NCBI RefSeq assembly: GCF_027625995.1
Contig: NZ_CP115396.1
Coordinates: 4,154,501-4,218,500 of the forward strand
Length of the DNA stretch: 64,000 bases
Direction of reading: 5' to 3'
Origin: Hymenobacter yonginensis
Lineage (GTDB): Bacteria > Bacteroidota > Bacteroidia > Cytophagales > Hymenobacteraceae
The position numbers were made by a program, and so were the translations under genes. The notes under the pieces were generated by a model. It searched no databases and was not told the DNA's origin. It worked only from the letters and a program-made list of their open reading frames with translations. This document shows, piece after piece, positions 45,397 through 53,610 of this stretch (position 1 is the stretch's first letter; each line of letters begins with the position of its first letter).

Positions 45397-45404
45397 CAAA
45401 AGTA
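45397..45404 (-). promoter_or_regulatory. Leftward TAnnTTTG (-7) element that decides the GT2 start
   Basis: Read leftward this is TACTTTTG, an exact match, 29 nt before the TTG at 45367. The in-frame ATGs further upstream lie outside the predicted transcript. Confidence 0.55.
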
Positions 45405-45487
45405 GGGTAAATGATGTAATAGCGGCATGGGTAAATGGCTGGTCGTTCAACAACAAGGCTGAAACAACCAGCCATTCCCCAGGCAAT

Positions 45488-46273
45488 TTATAGGCTACCG
45501 GTGCGGCCGCCATCTACAGGCATATTGGTGCCGTTGATGTAGCCGGCGGCTTCCGAGGCCAGAAACGCCACGGCGGCCGCCACTTCTTCGGCCTGGGCAA
45601 AGCGGCTGGCCGGAATCAGCTTCAGCATCCCCGCCTCAATTTCCTCGATGGATTGGCCGGTCTGAGTGCTTTTCTTCTCGATGAGGGAGGTGTGGCGCTG
45701 GGTGAGGGTGGCGCCGGGCAGCACGTTGTTGACGGTGATGCCGTGTGGCCCCAGTTCGTTGGCCAGCGTTTTGGCCCAGCTGGCCACCGCCCCCCGGATG
45801 GTGTTGCTCACGCCCAGGCCCGGCAGCGGCTGCTTCACGGAGGTGCTGATGATGTTGATGATGCGCCCGTGCCGCCGCGCCTGCATGGCCGGCACCACCG
45901 CCTGTGCCAGCAGGTGGTTGCACACCAGGTGCTGCTCAAACGCGGCCCGGAAGTCCTCCACCGGCGCGTCCAGAATTGGCCCGCCCGCCGGGCCACCGGT
46001 GTTATTGACGAGGATGTGGAAGCCGTCGGGGTGCTGCTGCAGGTAGGTGTGAACCACCTGGCGCAGCTCGTCGGGCCGGGCGAAATCGGCGACGAGGTAG
46101 TGGTGCTGCTGGCCGTGGGGCGTGGGCAGGGCCGCAGATACCTCGCGCAGGCGGTCTTCGTTGCGGGCCAGCAGCACGACGGTGGCGCCGCGGAGAGCCA
46201 GCACTTCGGCCACGGCCCGGCCGATGCCCTGCGTGCTGCCGCCCACCAGGGCGCGTTGGGAAAGGAAGTCCAT
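45488..46273 (-). CDS. SDR-family oxidoreductase with substituted YxxxK
   Basis: This 261-residue protein has the SDR nucleotide motif ALVGGSTQGIGRAV (residues 8-21) and NNTGG at about 90-94. The catalytic serine is kept in IISTS near residue 143. At the place of the usual Tyr and Lys it has Ser156 and Arg160 (GVSNTIRG), so the standard SDR proton relay is missing. Similar substituted SDR proteins are known from bacteria, with mostly unassigned reactions. ATG 46273 fits the domain start. It is divergent from the 3-hydroxyanthranilate dioxygenase gene (149-bp gap), suggesting a link to aromatic breakdown. Confidence 0.85.
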   Translation of the reverse strand: MDFLSQRALVGGSTQGIGRAVAEVLALRGATVVLLARNEDRLREVSAALPTPHGQQHHYLVADFARPDELRQVVHTYLQQHPDGFHILVNNTGGPAGGPILDAPVEDFRAAFEQHLVCNHLLAQAVVPAMQARRHGRIINIISTSVKQPLPGLGVSNTIRGAVASWAKTLANELGPHGITVNNVLPGATLTQRHTSLIEKKSTQTGQSIEEIEAGMLKLIPASRFAQAEEVAAAVAFLASEAAGYINGTNMPVDGGRTGSL

Positions 46274-46422
46274 AGAAATAGGGTGCAGAGGTGAAGAGGG
46301 GCAAATTACGGGGCGAGCTGCAACGGACAATGCCGCGGGCGGCTTTACCATAGAATCGGCCAAACGCCTACATTCGTACTCCCACCTGTTTTTCGGTCCA
46401 CCCCTTCACCTACTCTGCCGCT

Positions 46423-46959
46423 ATGCCCGTCGCCCGCCCCTTCAACCTGCAGCACTGGATTGATGAACACCGCCATTTGCTCAAGCCGCCCGTCGGCAAC
46501 CAGCAGGTGTTCAAAGACAACAAAGACTTCATTGTGATGGTAGTGGGCGGCCCCAACGCCCGCAAAGACTACCACGTGGACGAAGGCGAGGAGCTGTTTC
46601 TGCAGATCGAAGGCGACATCGTGGTGAAGATCATCGAAGACGGTAAGCCGGTGGATATCCACATCAAGGCCGGCGACATGTTTCTGCTGCCGCCCGGCGT
46701 GCCGCACTCGCCGCGGCGTCCGGCGGGCTCGGTGGGGGTGGTGCTGGAGCGCTACCGCACGGCCGGCGAGCTGGACGGCTTCCAGTGGTACTGCGAAAAC
46801 TGCGGCCACAAGCTCTACGAGGAGTACGCCGAAATCACGGACATCGTGAGTCAGCTGCCGCCCATCATGAACCGGTTCTGGCTGGATGAGCACAAGCGCA
46901 CCTGCCAGGTATGCGGCACCGTAATGGCGCCTCCCGCGCCGGTAGTGGCTGCGGAGTAG
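46423..46959 (+). CDS. nbaC: 3-hydroxyanthranilate 3,4-dioxygenase
   Basis: This 178-residue cupin enzyme opens the ring of 3-hydroxyanthranilate to give 2-amino-3-carboxymuconate semialdehyde, using Fe(II) and oxygen. Iron ligands are visible as the His and Glu in DYHVDEGEELFLQIEGD and the His in LPPGVPHSPRRP. The C-terminal part carries two CxxC pairs (WYCENCGHKLYEE and HKRTCQVCGT), the rubredoxin-like metal site of the bacterial enzymes. Length is typical. It starts at ATG 46423. Its TAG stop is followed at once by the ATG of the membrane-protein gene (46960). Its product is the substrate of the decarboxylase at 48408. Confidence 0.95.
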   Translation: MPVARPFNLQHWIDEHRHLLKPPVGNQQVFKDNKDFIVMVVGGPNARKDYHVDEGEELFLQIEGDIVVKIIEDGKPVDIHIKAGDMFLLPPGVPHSPRRPAGSVGVVLERYRTAGELDGFQWYCENCGHKLYEEYAEITDIVSQLPPIMNRFWLDEHKRTCQVCGTVMAPPAPVVAAE

Positions 46960-48273
46960 ATGCGGGCTTCTGGTTATCTGCTCTTGCTGACGGGCGCGCT
47001 GCTGGCGCTGCTCATGTTCCAAAACCGCCGCTGGAAGCCGTTGGAGGTGTTCGGTACCGACCCCGGCGGCTACTACGTGTACCTGCCCTCGGCCTTTATC
47101 TACCACGACTTGGCCCGCGCCGACTCGCTGGAAATCCTGCACCGCACCTACAAGCCCGGCACCGACGTGAACATCGGGCTGGTGCCCGTGCCGGAGCGGG
47201 GCGGCTACATCACCAAGTACCCGCTGGGCGTGGCCCTGGCCGATGTGCCGTGGTTTCTGGGCGCGCATCTCTACGCCGGGCTGTCGGCGGGCAAATACGC
47301 GCCCGACGGTTTCTCGCGGCCCTACCAGCAGATCATCATGGTGGCGGGGCTGGCGCACGCGCTGCTGGGGCTATGGGTACTGCGGAAGCTGCTGCGCCGC
47401 TACTTCCCCGCTGATGAGCCCACCGTAGCCTGGACGCTGGCGGCCATCGGGCTGGGTACTAATTTGTTTTGCTACGCCAGCCTGGAGGCGGCTATGGCAC
47501 ATGCGCCGCTGTTTTTGTGGCAGGCGTCATTGCTGTACTGCACGGCGCGGTGGTACGAGAACCGGCGACCTCAGTTTCTGCTGGGCATTGGGCTGTTTCT
47601 GGGGCTGGCGGTGCTTACGCGCCCCACCGAAATCCTCTACGTGCTGGTGCCGCTGCTCTGGGGCCTGACTTCCGTAGCCGACCTGCGGGCGCGGGTGGCG
47701 CTGTGGTGGCAGCACCGCGGCCCACTGCTGGCGGCCGGGCTGGTATTTGGGCTGGTGGTAGGGCTGCAGCCGTTGTTCTGGTGCGTCACCACGGGGCACT
47801 GGCTGTTCTATTCCTACCGCAACGAGCACTTTGACTTCCTGCATCCGCACCTGCTCGATGGGATGCTGAGCTTCCGCAAAGGCTGGCTGCTGTACACGCC
47901 GCTGGCCGGGTTGGCGCTGTTGGGCGTGGTGGGGCCGCTGCGGCGGCAGCTAGCCGCCGCCTGGCTGCCGGCCCTGGCCACGGCCGTGGCAGTGGTGTAC
48001 GTCACGTTCAGCTGGGAGCAGTGGTGGTACGGCGGCGGCTTCAGTGCCCGGCCGCTGATCAGCCTGTACCCATTGCTGGCGCTGGGGCTGGCCGCGCTGC
48101 TGGTGCGCGCCCGTGCCCACGGCCGCCCCGCCTACACGCTGCTGCGGGCCCTGCTGGTGCTGGGCATCGTGCTGAACCTATGGCAAACCCGGCAGTACGG
48201 CGCCGGCATTATCAGCTGGGACGACACCACTGCCGAAGCGTATTTCAGCCACTTTTTTGATGTGAAGCTGTGA
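46960..48273 (+). CDS. Polytopic membrane protein, paralogue of the 43246 gene
   Basis: This 437-residue inner-membrane protein has about ten transmembrane segments and shares loops with the 43246 protein: PGGYYVYLPSAFIYHD, NIGLVPVPERGGYITKYPLG, FDFLHPHLLDGMLSFRKGW and RPLISLYPLLALGLA. Function is unknown; a glycosyltransferase-like or glycan-transport role is possible from architecture. Its ATG directly abuts the stop of the dioxygenase gene, so the two must share a transcript unless a promoter lies within the dioxygenase gene. A GAGTA-type inverted repeat follows. Confidence 0.83.
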   Translation: MRASGYLLLLTGALLALLMFQNRRWKPLEVFGTDPGGYYVYLPSAFIYHDLARADSLEILHRTYKPGTDVNIGLVPVPERGGYITKYPLGVALADVPWFLGAHLYAGLSAGKYAPDGFSRPYQQIIMVAGLAHALLGLWVLRKLLRRYFPADEPTVAWTLAAIGLGTNLFCYASLEAAMAHAPLFLWQASLLYCTARWYENRRPQFLLGIGLFLGLAVLTRPTEILYVLVPLLWGLTSVADLRARVALWWQHRGPLLAAGLVFGLVVGLQPLFWCVTTGHWLFYSYRNEHFDFLHPHLLDGMLSFRKGWLLYTPLAGLALLGVVGPLRRQLAAAWLPALATAVAVVYVTFSWEQWWYGGGFSARPLISLYPLLALGLAALLVRARAHGRPAYTLLRALLVLGIVLNLWQTRQYGAGIISWDDTTAEAYFSHFFDVKL

Positions 48274-48281
48274 GGGGGAAA

Positions 48282-48401
48282 GTATCGAGTATTGAGTAGC
48301 AAGTACTGGCTGCCAGGCTGCGTCCACCAGCGCAACATCGAATACCCAACACTCCCTACTAAATACTCCTTACTAAGTACTCTCTACTAAACACTCAATA
48401 C
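48282..48401. repeat. GTATCGAGTATTGAGTAG / TACTC inverted repeat before the ACMSD gene
   Basis: A left arm near 48282-48306 (GTATCGAGTATTGAGTAGC) pairs imperfectly with several TACTC words at 48361-48401 (ACTCAATAC at the end). It ends 6 bp before the GTG start of the decarboxylase gene. Related sequence occurs at 7898-7984. Confidence 0.6.
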
Positions 48402-48407
48402 TCTCTC

Positions 48408-49433
48408 GTGCTGTCCGTCGATATCCATACCCACATTCTGCCGGAGCGCTGGCCCGATCTGCGGGAGCGGTACGGCTACGGCGGCTTCATCCGGCTGGAG
48501 CACCACAAGCCCTGCTGCGCCCGCATGATGCAGGACGACAAGTTCTTCCGCGAAATCCAGGACAACTGTTGGGACCCCGAGGTGCGGCTGCGCGAGTACG
48601 ACCAGTTTGGGGTGCAGGTGCAGGTGCTCAGCACCGTGCCGGTCATGTTCAGCTACTGGGCCCGCCCCCACGACGCCCTCGACCTCAGCCAGCTGCTCAA
48701 CGACCATATTGCCAGCGTGGTGCAGCGCTACCCCACGCGCTTCGTGGGCCTCGGCACGGTGCCGATGCAGGCGCCCGACCTGGCCGTGCGGGAGCTGGAG
48801 CGGTGCATGGGCATCGGGCTGGCCGGAATCCAGATTGGCTCGCACGTCAACGACTGGAACCTGGACGCGCCCGAGCTGTTCGAGGTGTTTCAGGCGGCGG
48901 AGGAACTGGGGGCCTGCGTGTTTGTGCACCCCTGGGACATGATGGCGCAGCAGAAAATGCCCAAATACTGGCTGCCCTGGCTGGTGGGCATGCCTGCCGA
49001 AAGCACCCTGGCGCTTTGCTCGCTGGTGTTTGGCGGCGTGCTGGAGCGGCTGCCGAAGCTGCGGGTGGCCGTGGCCCACGGCGGCGGCACCTTCGCCAGC
49101 ACCATTGGCCGCATCGAGCATGGCTTCAAGGTGCGCCCCGACCTGTGCGCCGTCGATAACCCCGTGAATCCGCGTGACTACCTGGGCCGCTTCTGGGTGG
49201 ACTCGCTGGTACATGACCCGCTGATGCTGGACTACCTGGTGAAAACCCTGGGGCCCGACAAAATCACGCTCGGCACCGACTACCCGTTTCCGCTGGGCGA
49301 GCTGGTGCCGGGCGAGCTGATTGCCAGCATGCCCTTCTCAGTCGACCTGAAGGCCCGCATGCTGGGCCAGAACGCGCTGGACTGGCTGGGTTTGCCCGAG
49401 GCGCAGGTGGCCCAAATTCTGGCGGGCCGATAG
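48408..49433 (+). CDS. nbaD: 2-amino-3-carboxymuconate-6-semialdehyde decarboxylase
   Basis: This 341-residue zinc amidohydrolase-family enzyme removes the carboxyl group from ACMS to give 2-aminomuconate semialdehyde, diverting carbon away from quinolinate. It begins [18 protein letters not shown] with the HxH zinc pair; FVHPWDM, VAHGGG and TDYPFPLGE carry the other metal and catalytic residues. The [19 protein letters not shown] and [13 protein letters not shown] segments are also found in animal ACMSD. The start is GTG 48408, directly after the repeat arm. kynU follows after 26 bp with its own promoter element. Confidence 0.95.
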   Translation: MLSVDIHTHILPERWPDLRERYGYGGFIRLEHHKPCCARMMQDDKFFREIQDNCWDPEVRLREYDQFGVQVQVLSTVPVMFSYWARPHDALDLSQLLNDHIASVVQRYPTRFVGLGTVPMQAPDLAVRELERCMGIGLAGIQIGSHVNDWNLDAPELFEVFQAAEELGACVFVHPWDMMAQQKMPKYWLPWLVGMPAESTLALCSLVFGGVLERLPKLRVAVAHGGGTFASTIGRIEHGFKVRPDLCAVDNPVNPRDYLGRFWVDSLVHDPLMLDYLVKTLGPDKITLGTDYPFPLGELVPGELIASMPFSVDLKARMLGQNALDWLGLPEAQVAQILAGR

Positions 49434-49446
49434 GCGGCGGGCACCG

Positions 49447-49454
49447 TATCTTTG
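49447..49454 (+). promoter_or_regulatory. TAnnTTTG (-7) element directly before kynU
   Basis: TATCTTTG matches exactly and its last base is 5 nt before the kynU ATG at 49460. The implied message is leaderless or nearly so. Confidence 0.65.
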
Positions 49455-49459
49455 CCTTA

Positions 49460-50743
49460 ATGACCTCCTTCGAACCCACCGCCGAATTCGCCGCCCAACT
49501 TGATGCGCAGGACCCGCTGCGCGACTTCCGCCACCAGTTTCACATCCCGCCCGGCCCCGATGGGCAGGACAGTATCTACCTGTGCGGCAACTCCCTGGGT
49601 TTGCAGCCAAAAACCGCCCGCGCCGCCGTGGAGCGCCAGATGCAGAACTGGCAGGAGCTGGCCGTGGAAGGCCACTTCCGCGGCGACACGCCCTGGATGA
49701 CCTACCACGAGCGCCTGGAACAGGCCACGGCCCACATTGTGGGCGCCCAGCCGCTGGAAGTGACGGTGATGAACAACCTCACCACCAACCTGCACCTGCT
49801 GCTGGTGTCGTTCTACCAGCCCACGCCCACCCGCTACAAGGTGCTCATGGAAGGCGGCGCTTTCCCGTCCGACCAATACGCCCTCGAAACCCAGGTGCAG
49901 ATGCGCGGCTTCCGCCCCGACGACGCCATTGTGGAGCTGGTGCCGCGCCCCGGCGAGCATACGCTGCGCACCGAGGACATCGTGGCCAAGATTGCCGAGC
50001 TCGGTGATTCGCTGTGCACCATCATCATGGGCGGCATCAACTACTACACCGGGCAGGTCTACGACATGGCGGCCATCACGCAGGCCGGCCACGCCGTGGG
50101 TGCCCGCGTCGGGTTTGACCTGGCGCACGCCGCCGGCAACATTCCGCTGCAGCTGCACGACTGGGACGTGGATTTTGCCTGCTGGTGCTCCTACAAATAC
50201 CTCAACTCGGGTCCCGGCGGTGTGTCGGGCGCGTTTGTGCACGAGCGGTTCGCCGACCAGCCCGAGCTGCTGCGCCTGGCCGGCTGGTGGGGCTACGACG
50301 AAAAGGAGCGGTTCAAGATGAAAAAGGGCTTCCGGCCCATGCGCGGCGCGGCCGGCTGGCAACTCTCCAACGGCGCCGTGCTCACGCTGGCCGCCCACGA
50401 AGCCGCCCTCAACATCCACGAAGCTGCCGGCGGCATGGTTGCGCTGCGCCGCAAAAGCGAGCAACTCACGGCCTACCTGGAGTTCCTGATCCGGGGGCTG
50501 GCGCTGCCGGCCGGCACGCTGGAAATCATCACCCCCCAGGACCCCGCCGCCCGTGGCTGCCAGCTCTCCATCCTGGTGCAAAAGAACGGCCGCCAGCTGT
50601 TCGACTACCTGATGAGCAAAGGCATCATCGGCGACTGGCGCGAGCCCAACGTCATCCGGCTGGCGCCCGTGCCGCTCTACAACTCCTTCCAGGACGTGCA
50701 GCGCGTAGGCGCCGCCCTGGCGGAGTGGGCCGGACGGGAGTAG
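49460..50743 (+). CDS. kynU: Kynureninase
   Basis: This 427-residue PLP enzyme cleaves kynurenine or 3-hydroxykynurenine to anthranilate or 3-hydroxyanthranilate and alanine. Motifs are IYLCGNSLGLQPK near residue 32, the PLP phosphate-cup region around residue 95 (VTVMNNLTTNLHLLLVSFY), GFDLAHAAGNIPLQLHDWDVDF, and the Schiff-base lysine in CSYKYLNSGPGG. Length fits the family. A preference for the 3-hydroxy substrate is implied by kynurenine monooxygenase at 61609 and the dioxygenase at 46423. It follows the ACMSD gene by 26 bp, but a TATCTTTG element right before its ATG suggests separate initiation. Confidence 0.96.
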   Translation: MTSFEPTAEFAAQLDAQDPLRDFRHQFHIPPGPDGQDSIYLCGNSLGLQPKTARAAVERQMQNWQELAVEGHFRGDTPWMTYHERLEQATAHIVGAQPLEVTVMNNLTTNLHLLLVSFYQPTPTRYKVLMEGGAFPSDQYALETQVQMRGFRPDDAIVELVPRPGEHTLRTEDIVAKIAELGDSLCTIIMGGINYYTGQVYDMAAITQAGHAVGARVGFDLAHAAGNIPLQLHDWDVDFACWCSYKYLNSGPGGVSGAFVHERFADQPELLRLAGWWGYDEKERFKMKKGFRPMRGAAGWQLSNGAVLTLAAHEAALNIHEAAGGMVALRRKSEQLTAYLEFLIRGLALPAGTLEIITPQDPAARGCQLSILVQKNGRQLFDYLMSKGIIGDWREPNVIRLAPVPLYNSFQDVQRVGAALAEWAGRE

Positions 50744-50746
50744 TAG

Positions 50747-50840
50747 AGCAGTAGCGCGAACTCTGTAGTTCGCGTCCCCGCGCCGCTTGGAATCGTTTGG
50801 ACGGCGCGGGGGCGCGAACTACAAAGTTCGCGCTACTGCT
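50747..50840. repeat. Inverted pair of GTAG-headed palindromes (GTAGCGCGAACT type)
   Basis: Arms 50747-50785 and 50802-50840 match with two mismatches in 39 bp. Each arm contains GTAGCGCGAACT and then a nested 8-bp palindrome (CGCGAACT / AGTTCGCG), so the whole can fold as a stem or as two hairpins. It starts three bases after the kynU stop codon. Confidence 0.85.
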
Positions 50841-50968
50841 GCCCGCTACTCAGGTGCTCCCTTACTCAGCTACTCGCTCGTGTAATATTTCGGGCATCAT
50901 TTCCCCGGCCGTGCTGTTCTGCGTAATACCACCGACCTTCGATGGTTTCCTAGTTGACCCCCAGTACC

Positions 50969-51679
50969 ATGTCTGAAGAGTACGCGGAGAAAATGCCCCG
51001 CAAAAACCTGTCTGAGCTGCTCCTGTACGTGCGCAACCGCGCTGAGTACCGGGAAGATGCCGTGCTGGCCGCTCTCGAGGAGCTGGACCGGCGCGGTCTG
51101 CCCCAGCCCGAAGCCGCCGAAATCCGGGCCGAATACGGCCCGATAGTGGGAAAGCAGGAAAAAGAAAAAAAATCCCGCGAAGCCACCGCCGCCCCGGTGC
51201 CGGGCAGCCGCCCGAATACGGTGGCCGGCCAGCCGGTTGCGGCTGAGGAGCCGGCGCTGTACTCGCCGGGCACCATTGTGCTGTTTTCCATGCTGCCCAT
51301 GTCGATGATGATTGGCGGGGGCGTGCTGATGGCCATGAACCTGTTTCGGTTGGGGCGCAAGCGCGCGGTGCTGGGGCTGCTGCTGTTTATGGTGGTGTAT
51401 CTGCTGGTGGTTTCCAACGTCATGGCCTGGGCCATGCTGCAGGGGCTGAACCCGTACCTGGCCATTGTGCTGTTTAACGTGCCGGCCGTACTGGCGTATT
51501 TGCTCTGGTTCTGGCCCCGCTACGTGCAAAAGGCCACGTACCGCAGCCGCAGCCTGGTGCCGCCCATGGTTATCTGCTTCGCCCTCGTCTGGGGTTTGCA
51601 GCTGCTGATGCCTTACATCCTGAAAAACCAGCCCCCGGATGTGAAGCAGCAGATGGAACAGATTATGAAGCGCCAGTAA
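50969..51679 (+). CDS. Hypothetical membrane protein
   Basis: This 236-residue protein has a charged cytosolic N-terminal half (residues 1-95) that includes EYREDAVLAALEELDRRGLPQPEAAEIRAEYG, a helical segment with the look of a small EF-hand-less helix bundle, and a lysine-rich linker. Four transmembrane helices follow at about 100-120, 135-158, 165-185 and 195-215. No family is recognised. I chose ATG 50969; a TTG at 50954 is in frame just upstream. The AlkB gene follows after 22 bp and may be co-transcribed. Confidence 0.8.
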   Translation: MSEEYAEKMPRKNLSELLLYVRNRAEYREDAVLAALEELDRRGLPQPEAAEIRAEYGPIVGKQEKEKKSREATAAPVPGSRPNTVAGQPVAAEEPALYSPGTIVLFSMLPMSMMIGGGVLMAMNLFRLGRKRAVLGLLLFMVVYLLVVSNVMAWAMLQGLNPYLAIVLFNVPAVLAYLLWFWPRYVQKATYRSRSLVPPMVICFALVWGLQLLMPYILKNQPPDVKQQMEQIMKRQ

Positions 51680-51701
51680 TGGCCCGCTAACCGCTCTGCC
51701 C

Positions 51702-52301
51702 GTGCCGCTGGTTTCCCTGCCTCTGCCCGATGCCGACGTGCTGCTCGACGAGGCGTTCCTGACGCCTGCCGCCGCTGAGGCCCTGCTCCGGGAGCTGACC
51801 GACACCATTGCCTGGCGGCACGAGCCCATCAAGATGTTCGGGAAGGAAGTGCTGCAGCCCCGCCTCACGGCCTGGCACGGCGACCCCACGGCCCGCTACC
51901 GCTACTCCGGCCTCGCGCTGGAGCCCCAGCCCTGGACGCCCGCGCTACAGCAGCTCCGCCAGCAGCTGGAAGCCGCTAGCGGCGCCCGCTTCAACAGCGT
52001 CCTGCTCAACCTCTACCGCTCCGGCCAGGACAGCATGGGCTGGCACGCCGACAACGAGCCCGAACTGGGTCCCGCGCCCGTCATTGCCTCGCTCAGCCTC
52101 GGCAGCACCCGCCGCTTCCGCCTGCGCCCCCGCGACCCGGCCCGCACGCCGCACGCCCCCGTTTCCTTGGATTTGCCCGGCGGCAGCCTGCTGCTGATGC
52201 GCGGCGCCACCCAGCAGCACTGGCTGCACGCCGTGCCCAAAACCGCCCGCTTCGCCGGCCCCCGCCTCAACCTCACGTTTCGCTGGATTGTGGGCGGGTA
52301 G
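51702..52301 (+). CDS. alkB: AlkB-type 2-oxoglutarate/Fe(II) dioxygenase
   Basis: This 199-residue enzyme of the AlkB family repairs alkylated DNA bases or acts on RNA, using Fe(II) and 2-oxoglutarate. The iron His and Asp are in MGWHADNEPELG, near residue 110, and the third ligand His is in QHWLHAVPKT. The Arg residues of the 2-oxoglutarate site lie in PRLNLTFRWI. ALKBH2/3-like features include SLSLGSTRRFRLR. The start is GTG 51702, 22 bp after the preceding stop; no ATG lies before the domain. Such genes often belong to stress-response units, which cannot be judged here. Confidence 0.92.
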   Translation: MPLVSLPLPDADVLLDEAFLTPAAAEALLRELTDTIAWRHEPIKMFGKEVLQPRLTAWHGDPTARYRYSGLALEPQPWTPALQQLRQQLEAASGARFNSVLLNLYRSGQDSMGWHADNEPELGPAPVIASLSLGSTRRFRLRPRDPARTPHAPVSLDLPGGSLLLMRGATQQHWLHAVPKTARFAGPRLNLTFRWIVGG

Positions 52302-52542
52302 TAGCTGAATATTTTAGCCTCTTGAGTACCCCGGACGCGGAAAAGCTTTATCCTTGCCGGTAGTTACTGCTACCCGCTACCCTTACCGCTGCCGCCCGCA
52401 TCTATCCTTTACCGCGCCGGGCGGCGCCGCGCCTGCTTCACCTGTTGCCCCTGTTGTACTGCGCATTCCGGCTGCCACTTTGGTTGCCCGTTGCGCCGTG
52501 CATCTGGGGCTTTTTCGTGCCTTTCCTTTTTCTCTTTGTACC
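52302..52542. other. Intergenic gap before the 52543 gene
   Basis: About 240 bp without a recognisable gene. The word TATCCTTG near 52350 is a one-mismatch -7 element. The frame of the next gene is open backwards through this region from 52354, but that stretch has no signal-like start and is proline/arginine/alanine-rich, so I leave it out. Confidence 0.5.
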
Positions 52543-53268
52543 ATGAAAACCACAGTTTCCCTCTTACTCGCCCTGGCCCTGCCGCTCACGGCCGCCGCCC
52601 AAGCCCCCGCCGACACGGCCACCACCTACAAGCACCAGCTGGGCCTGACCGCCAGCCCCGTGCTCGATGGGTTTTTCAAAAACAACCGCAGCCTGCCGCT
52701 GGGGTTGCTCTACAAGCGGCAGCTGACACCTAACAAAGCATTGCGCCTGCGCTTGGTGGGGCAGTACAGCCAAGCCGATACGGCCAACTTTCAGGATACA
52801 GCCCCTGGCTTTACACGAGGTTACGTGACCGGACCCGACCAGAGCCGATGGGGGCTGCAAGGCTTCGCAGGGTACGAGTGGCAACGTTTCTTGAGTCGAA
52901 AAGTGGGTCTAGCCTATGGCATAGAGGCTGGTATAGGCTACGAGCGGCAGCGCATAGCTTCTGCATTTATAGAAGCTTACGTCATTGAGGGATCAGTAAC
53001 TACTTCCCGCGAAGCCATTACGCAGAACTGGCAGTTCCAGGCCCGGCCTTTTGTGGGCCTTTACTACCAGCCTACTTCTCGCCTGCGCTTATTTGTCGAA
53101 AGCGCCTTCGCTATAAGCTACATCCGCAGCCGCTGGGAGCGACAATCAAGATCAAAGTTCACTAAACCCAATGAGGCTGACCGCTTTCTACAAGAGCGGG
53201 CTCATACCAACCGGTTTGCGGCCACTTTGCGACCTGTGCAGTTCATTGGGGCTACTTATGCTTTTTAG
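52543..53268 (+). CDS. Hypothetical outer-membrane beta-barrel protein
   Basis: This 241-residue protein starts with a signal peptide (MKTTVSLLLALALPLTAAAQ) and then alternates hydrophobic and polar residues through to a final YAF, typical of a small outer-membrane barrel of the opacity or OmpW type. No substrate or family signature is visible. The first 60 codons are GC-rich, while from about 52720 on the base composition drops clearly and codon choice changes; recombination or relaxed selection is possible. It is followed after 29 bp by the 53298 gene. Confidence 0.8.
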   Translation: MKTTVSLLLALALPLTAAAQAPADTATTYKHQLGLTASPVLDGFFKNNRSLPLGLLYKRQLTPNKALRLRLVGQYSQADTANFQDTAPGFTRGYVTGPDQSRWGLQGFAGYEWQRFLSRKVGLAYGIEAGIGYERQRIASAFIEAYVIEGSVTTSREAITQNWQFQARPFVGLYYQPTSRLRLFVESAFAISYIRSRWERQSRSKFTKPNEADRFLQERAHTNRFAATLRPVQFIGATYAF

Positions 53269-53297
53269 TCTTTTTGCTCACCATAACCTGAAAAAGT

Positions 53298-53579
53298 ATG
53301 AAACCGCACTTTTATTTTCTGGCCCTGCTGCTGTTGCTGCTCACGCAGACGCTACCTGCTTGGGCGCAACCCACCCCGGCCGACGCCACGCTCACGCTGC
53401 GCCAGCCGGCCGACACCCAGCTCACCCTCTACAACGCCCAGGACCGGGCTATGTACCGGGGCAAGGCCAGTGCGCAGCCCGCCCAGGTGGATACCCGCGC
53501 CTGGCCCGCCGGCCTCTACTACCTGCACACCGGCACCGGCCGCACCAGCCAGCGCCACCAGTTGCAGATTCAGCACTAA
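53298..53579 (+). CDS. Short secreted protein, type IX-secretion C-terminal domain only
   Basis: This 93-residue protein has a signal peptide (MKPHFYFLALLLLLLTQTLP) and then about 65 residues that look like a stand-alone T9SS sorting domain: TLRQPADTQLTLYNAQDRAM, then DTRAWPAGLYYLHTGTGR and QLQIQH. The L-Y-(D/N) turn and the W-P-A-G-L-Y-Y-L strand are characteristic of the type A sorting domain, which normally sits at the C-terminus of a much longer cargo protein. No cargo part is present. It may be a remnant, a regulatory decoy or an independent small protein. The domain call is from pattern recognition only. Confidence 0.7.
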   Translation: MKPHFYFLALLLLLLTQTLPAWAQPTPADATLTLRQPADTQLTLYNAQDRAMYRGKASAQPAQVDTRAWPAGLYYLHTGTGRTSQRHQLQIQH

Positions 53580-53610
53580 GCGTTTTCTTTTCCTCTCAAA
53601 CTCCCCCGCC

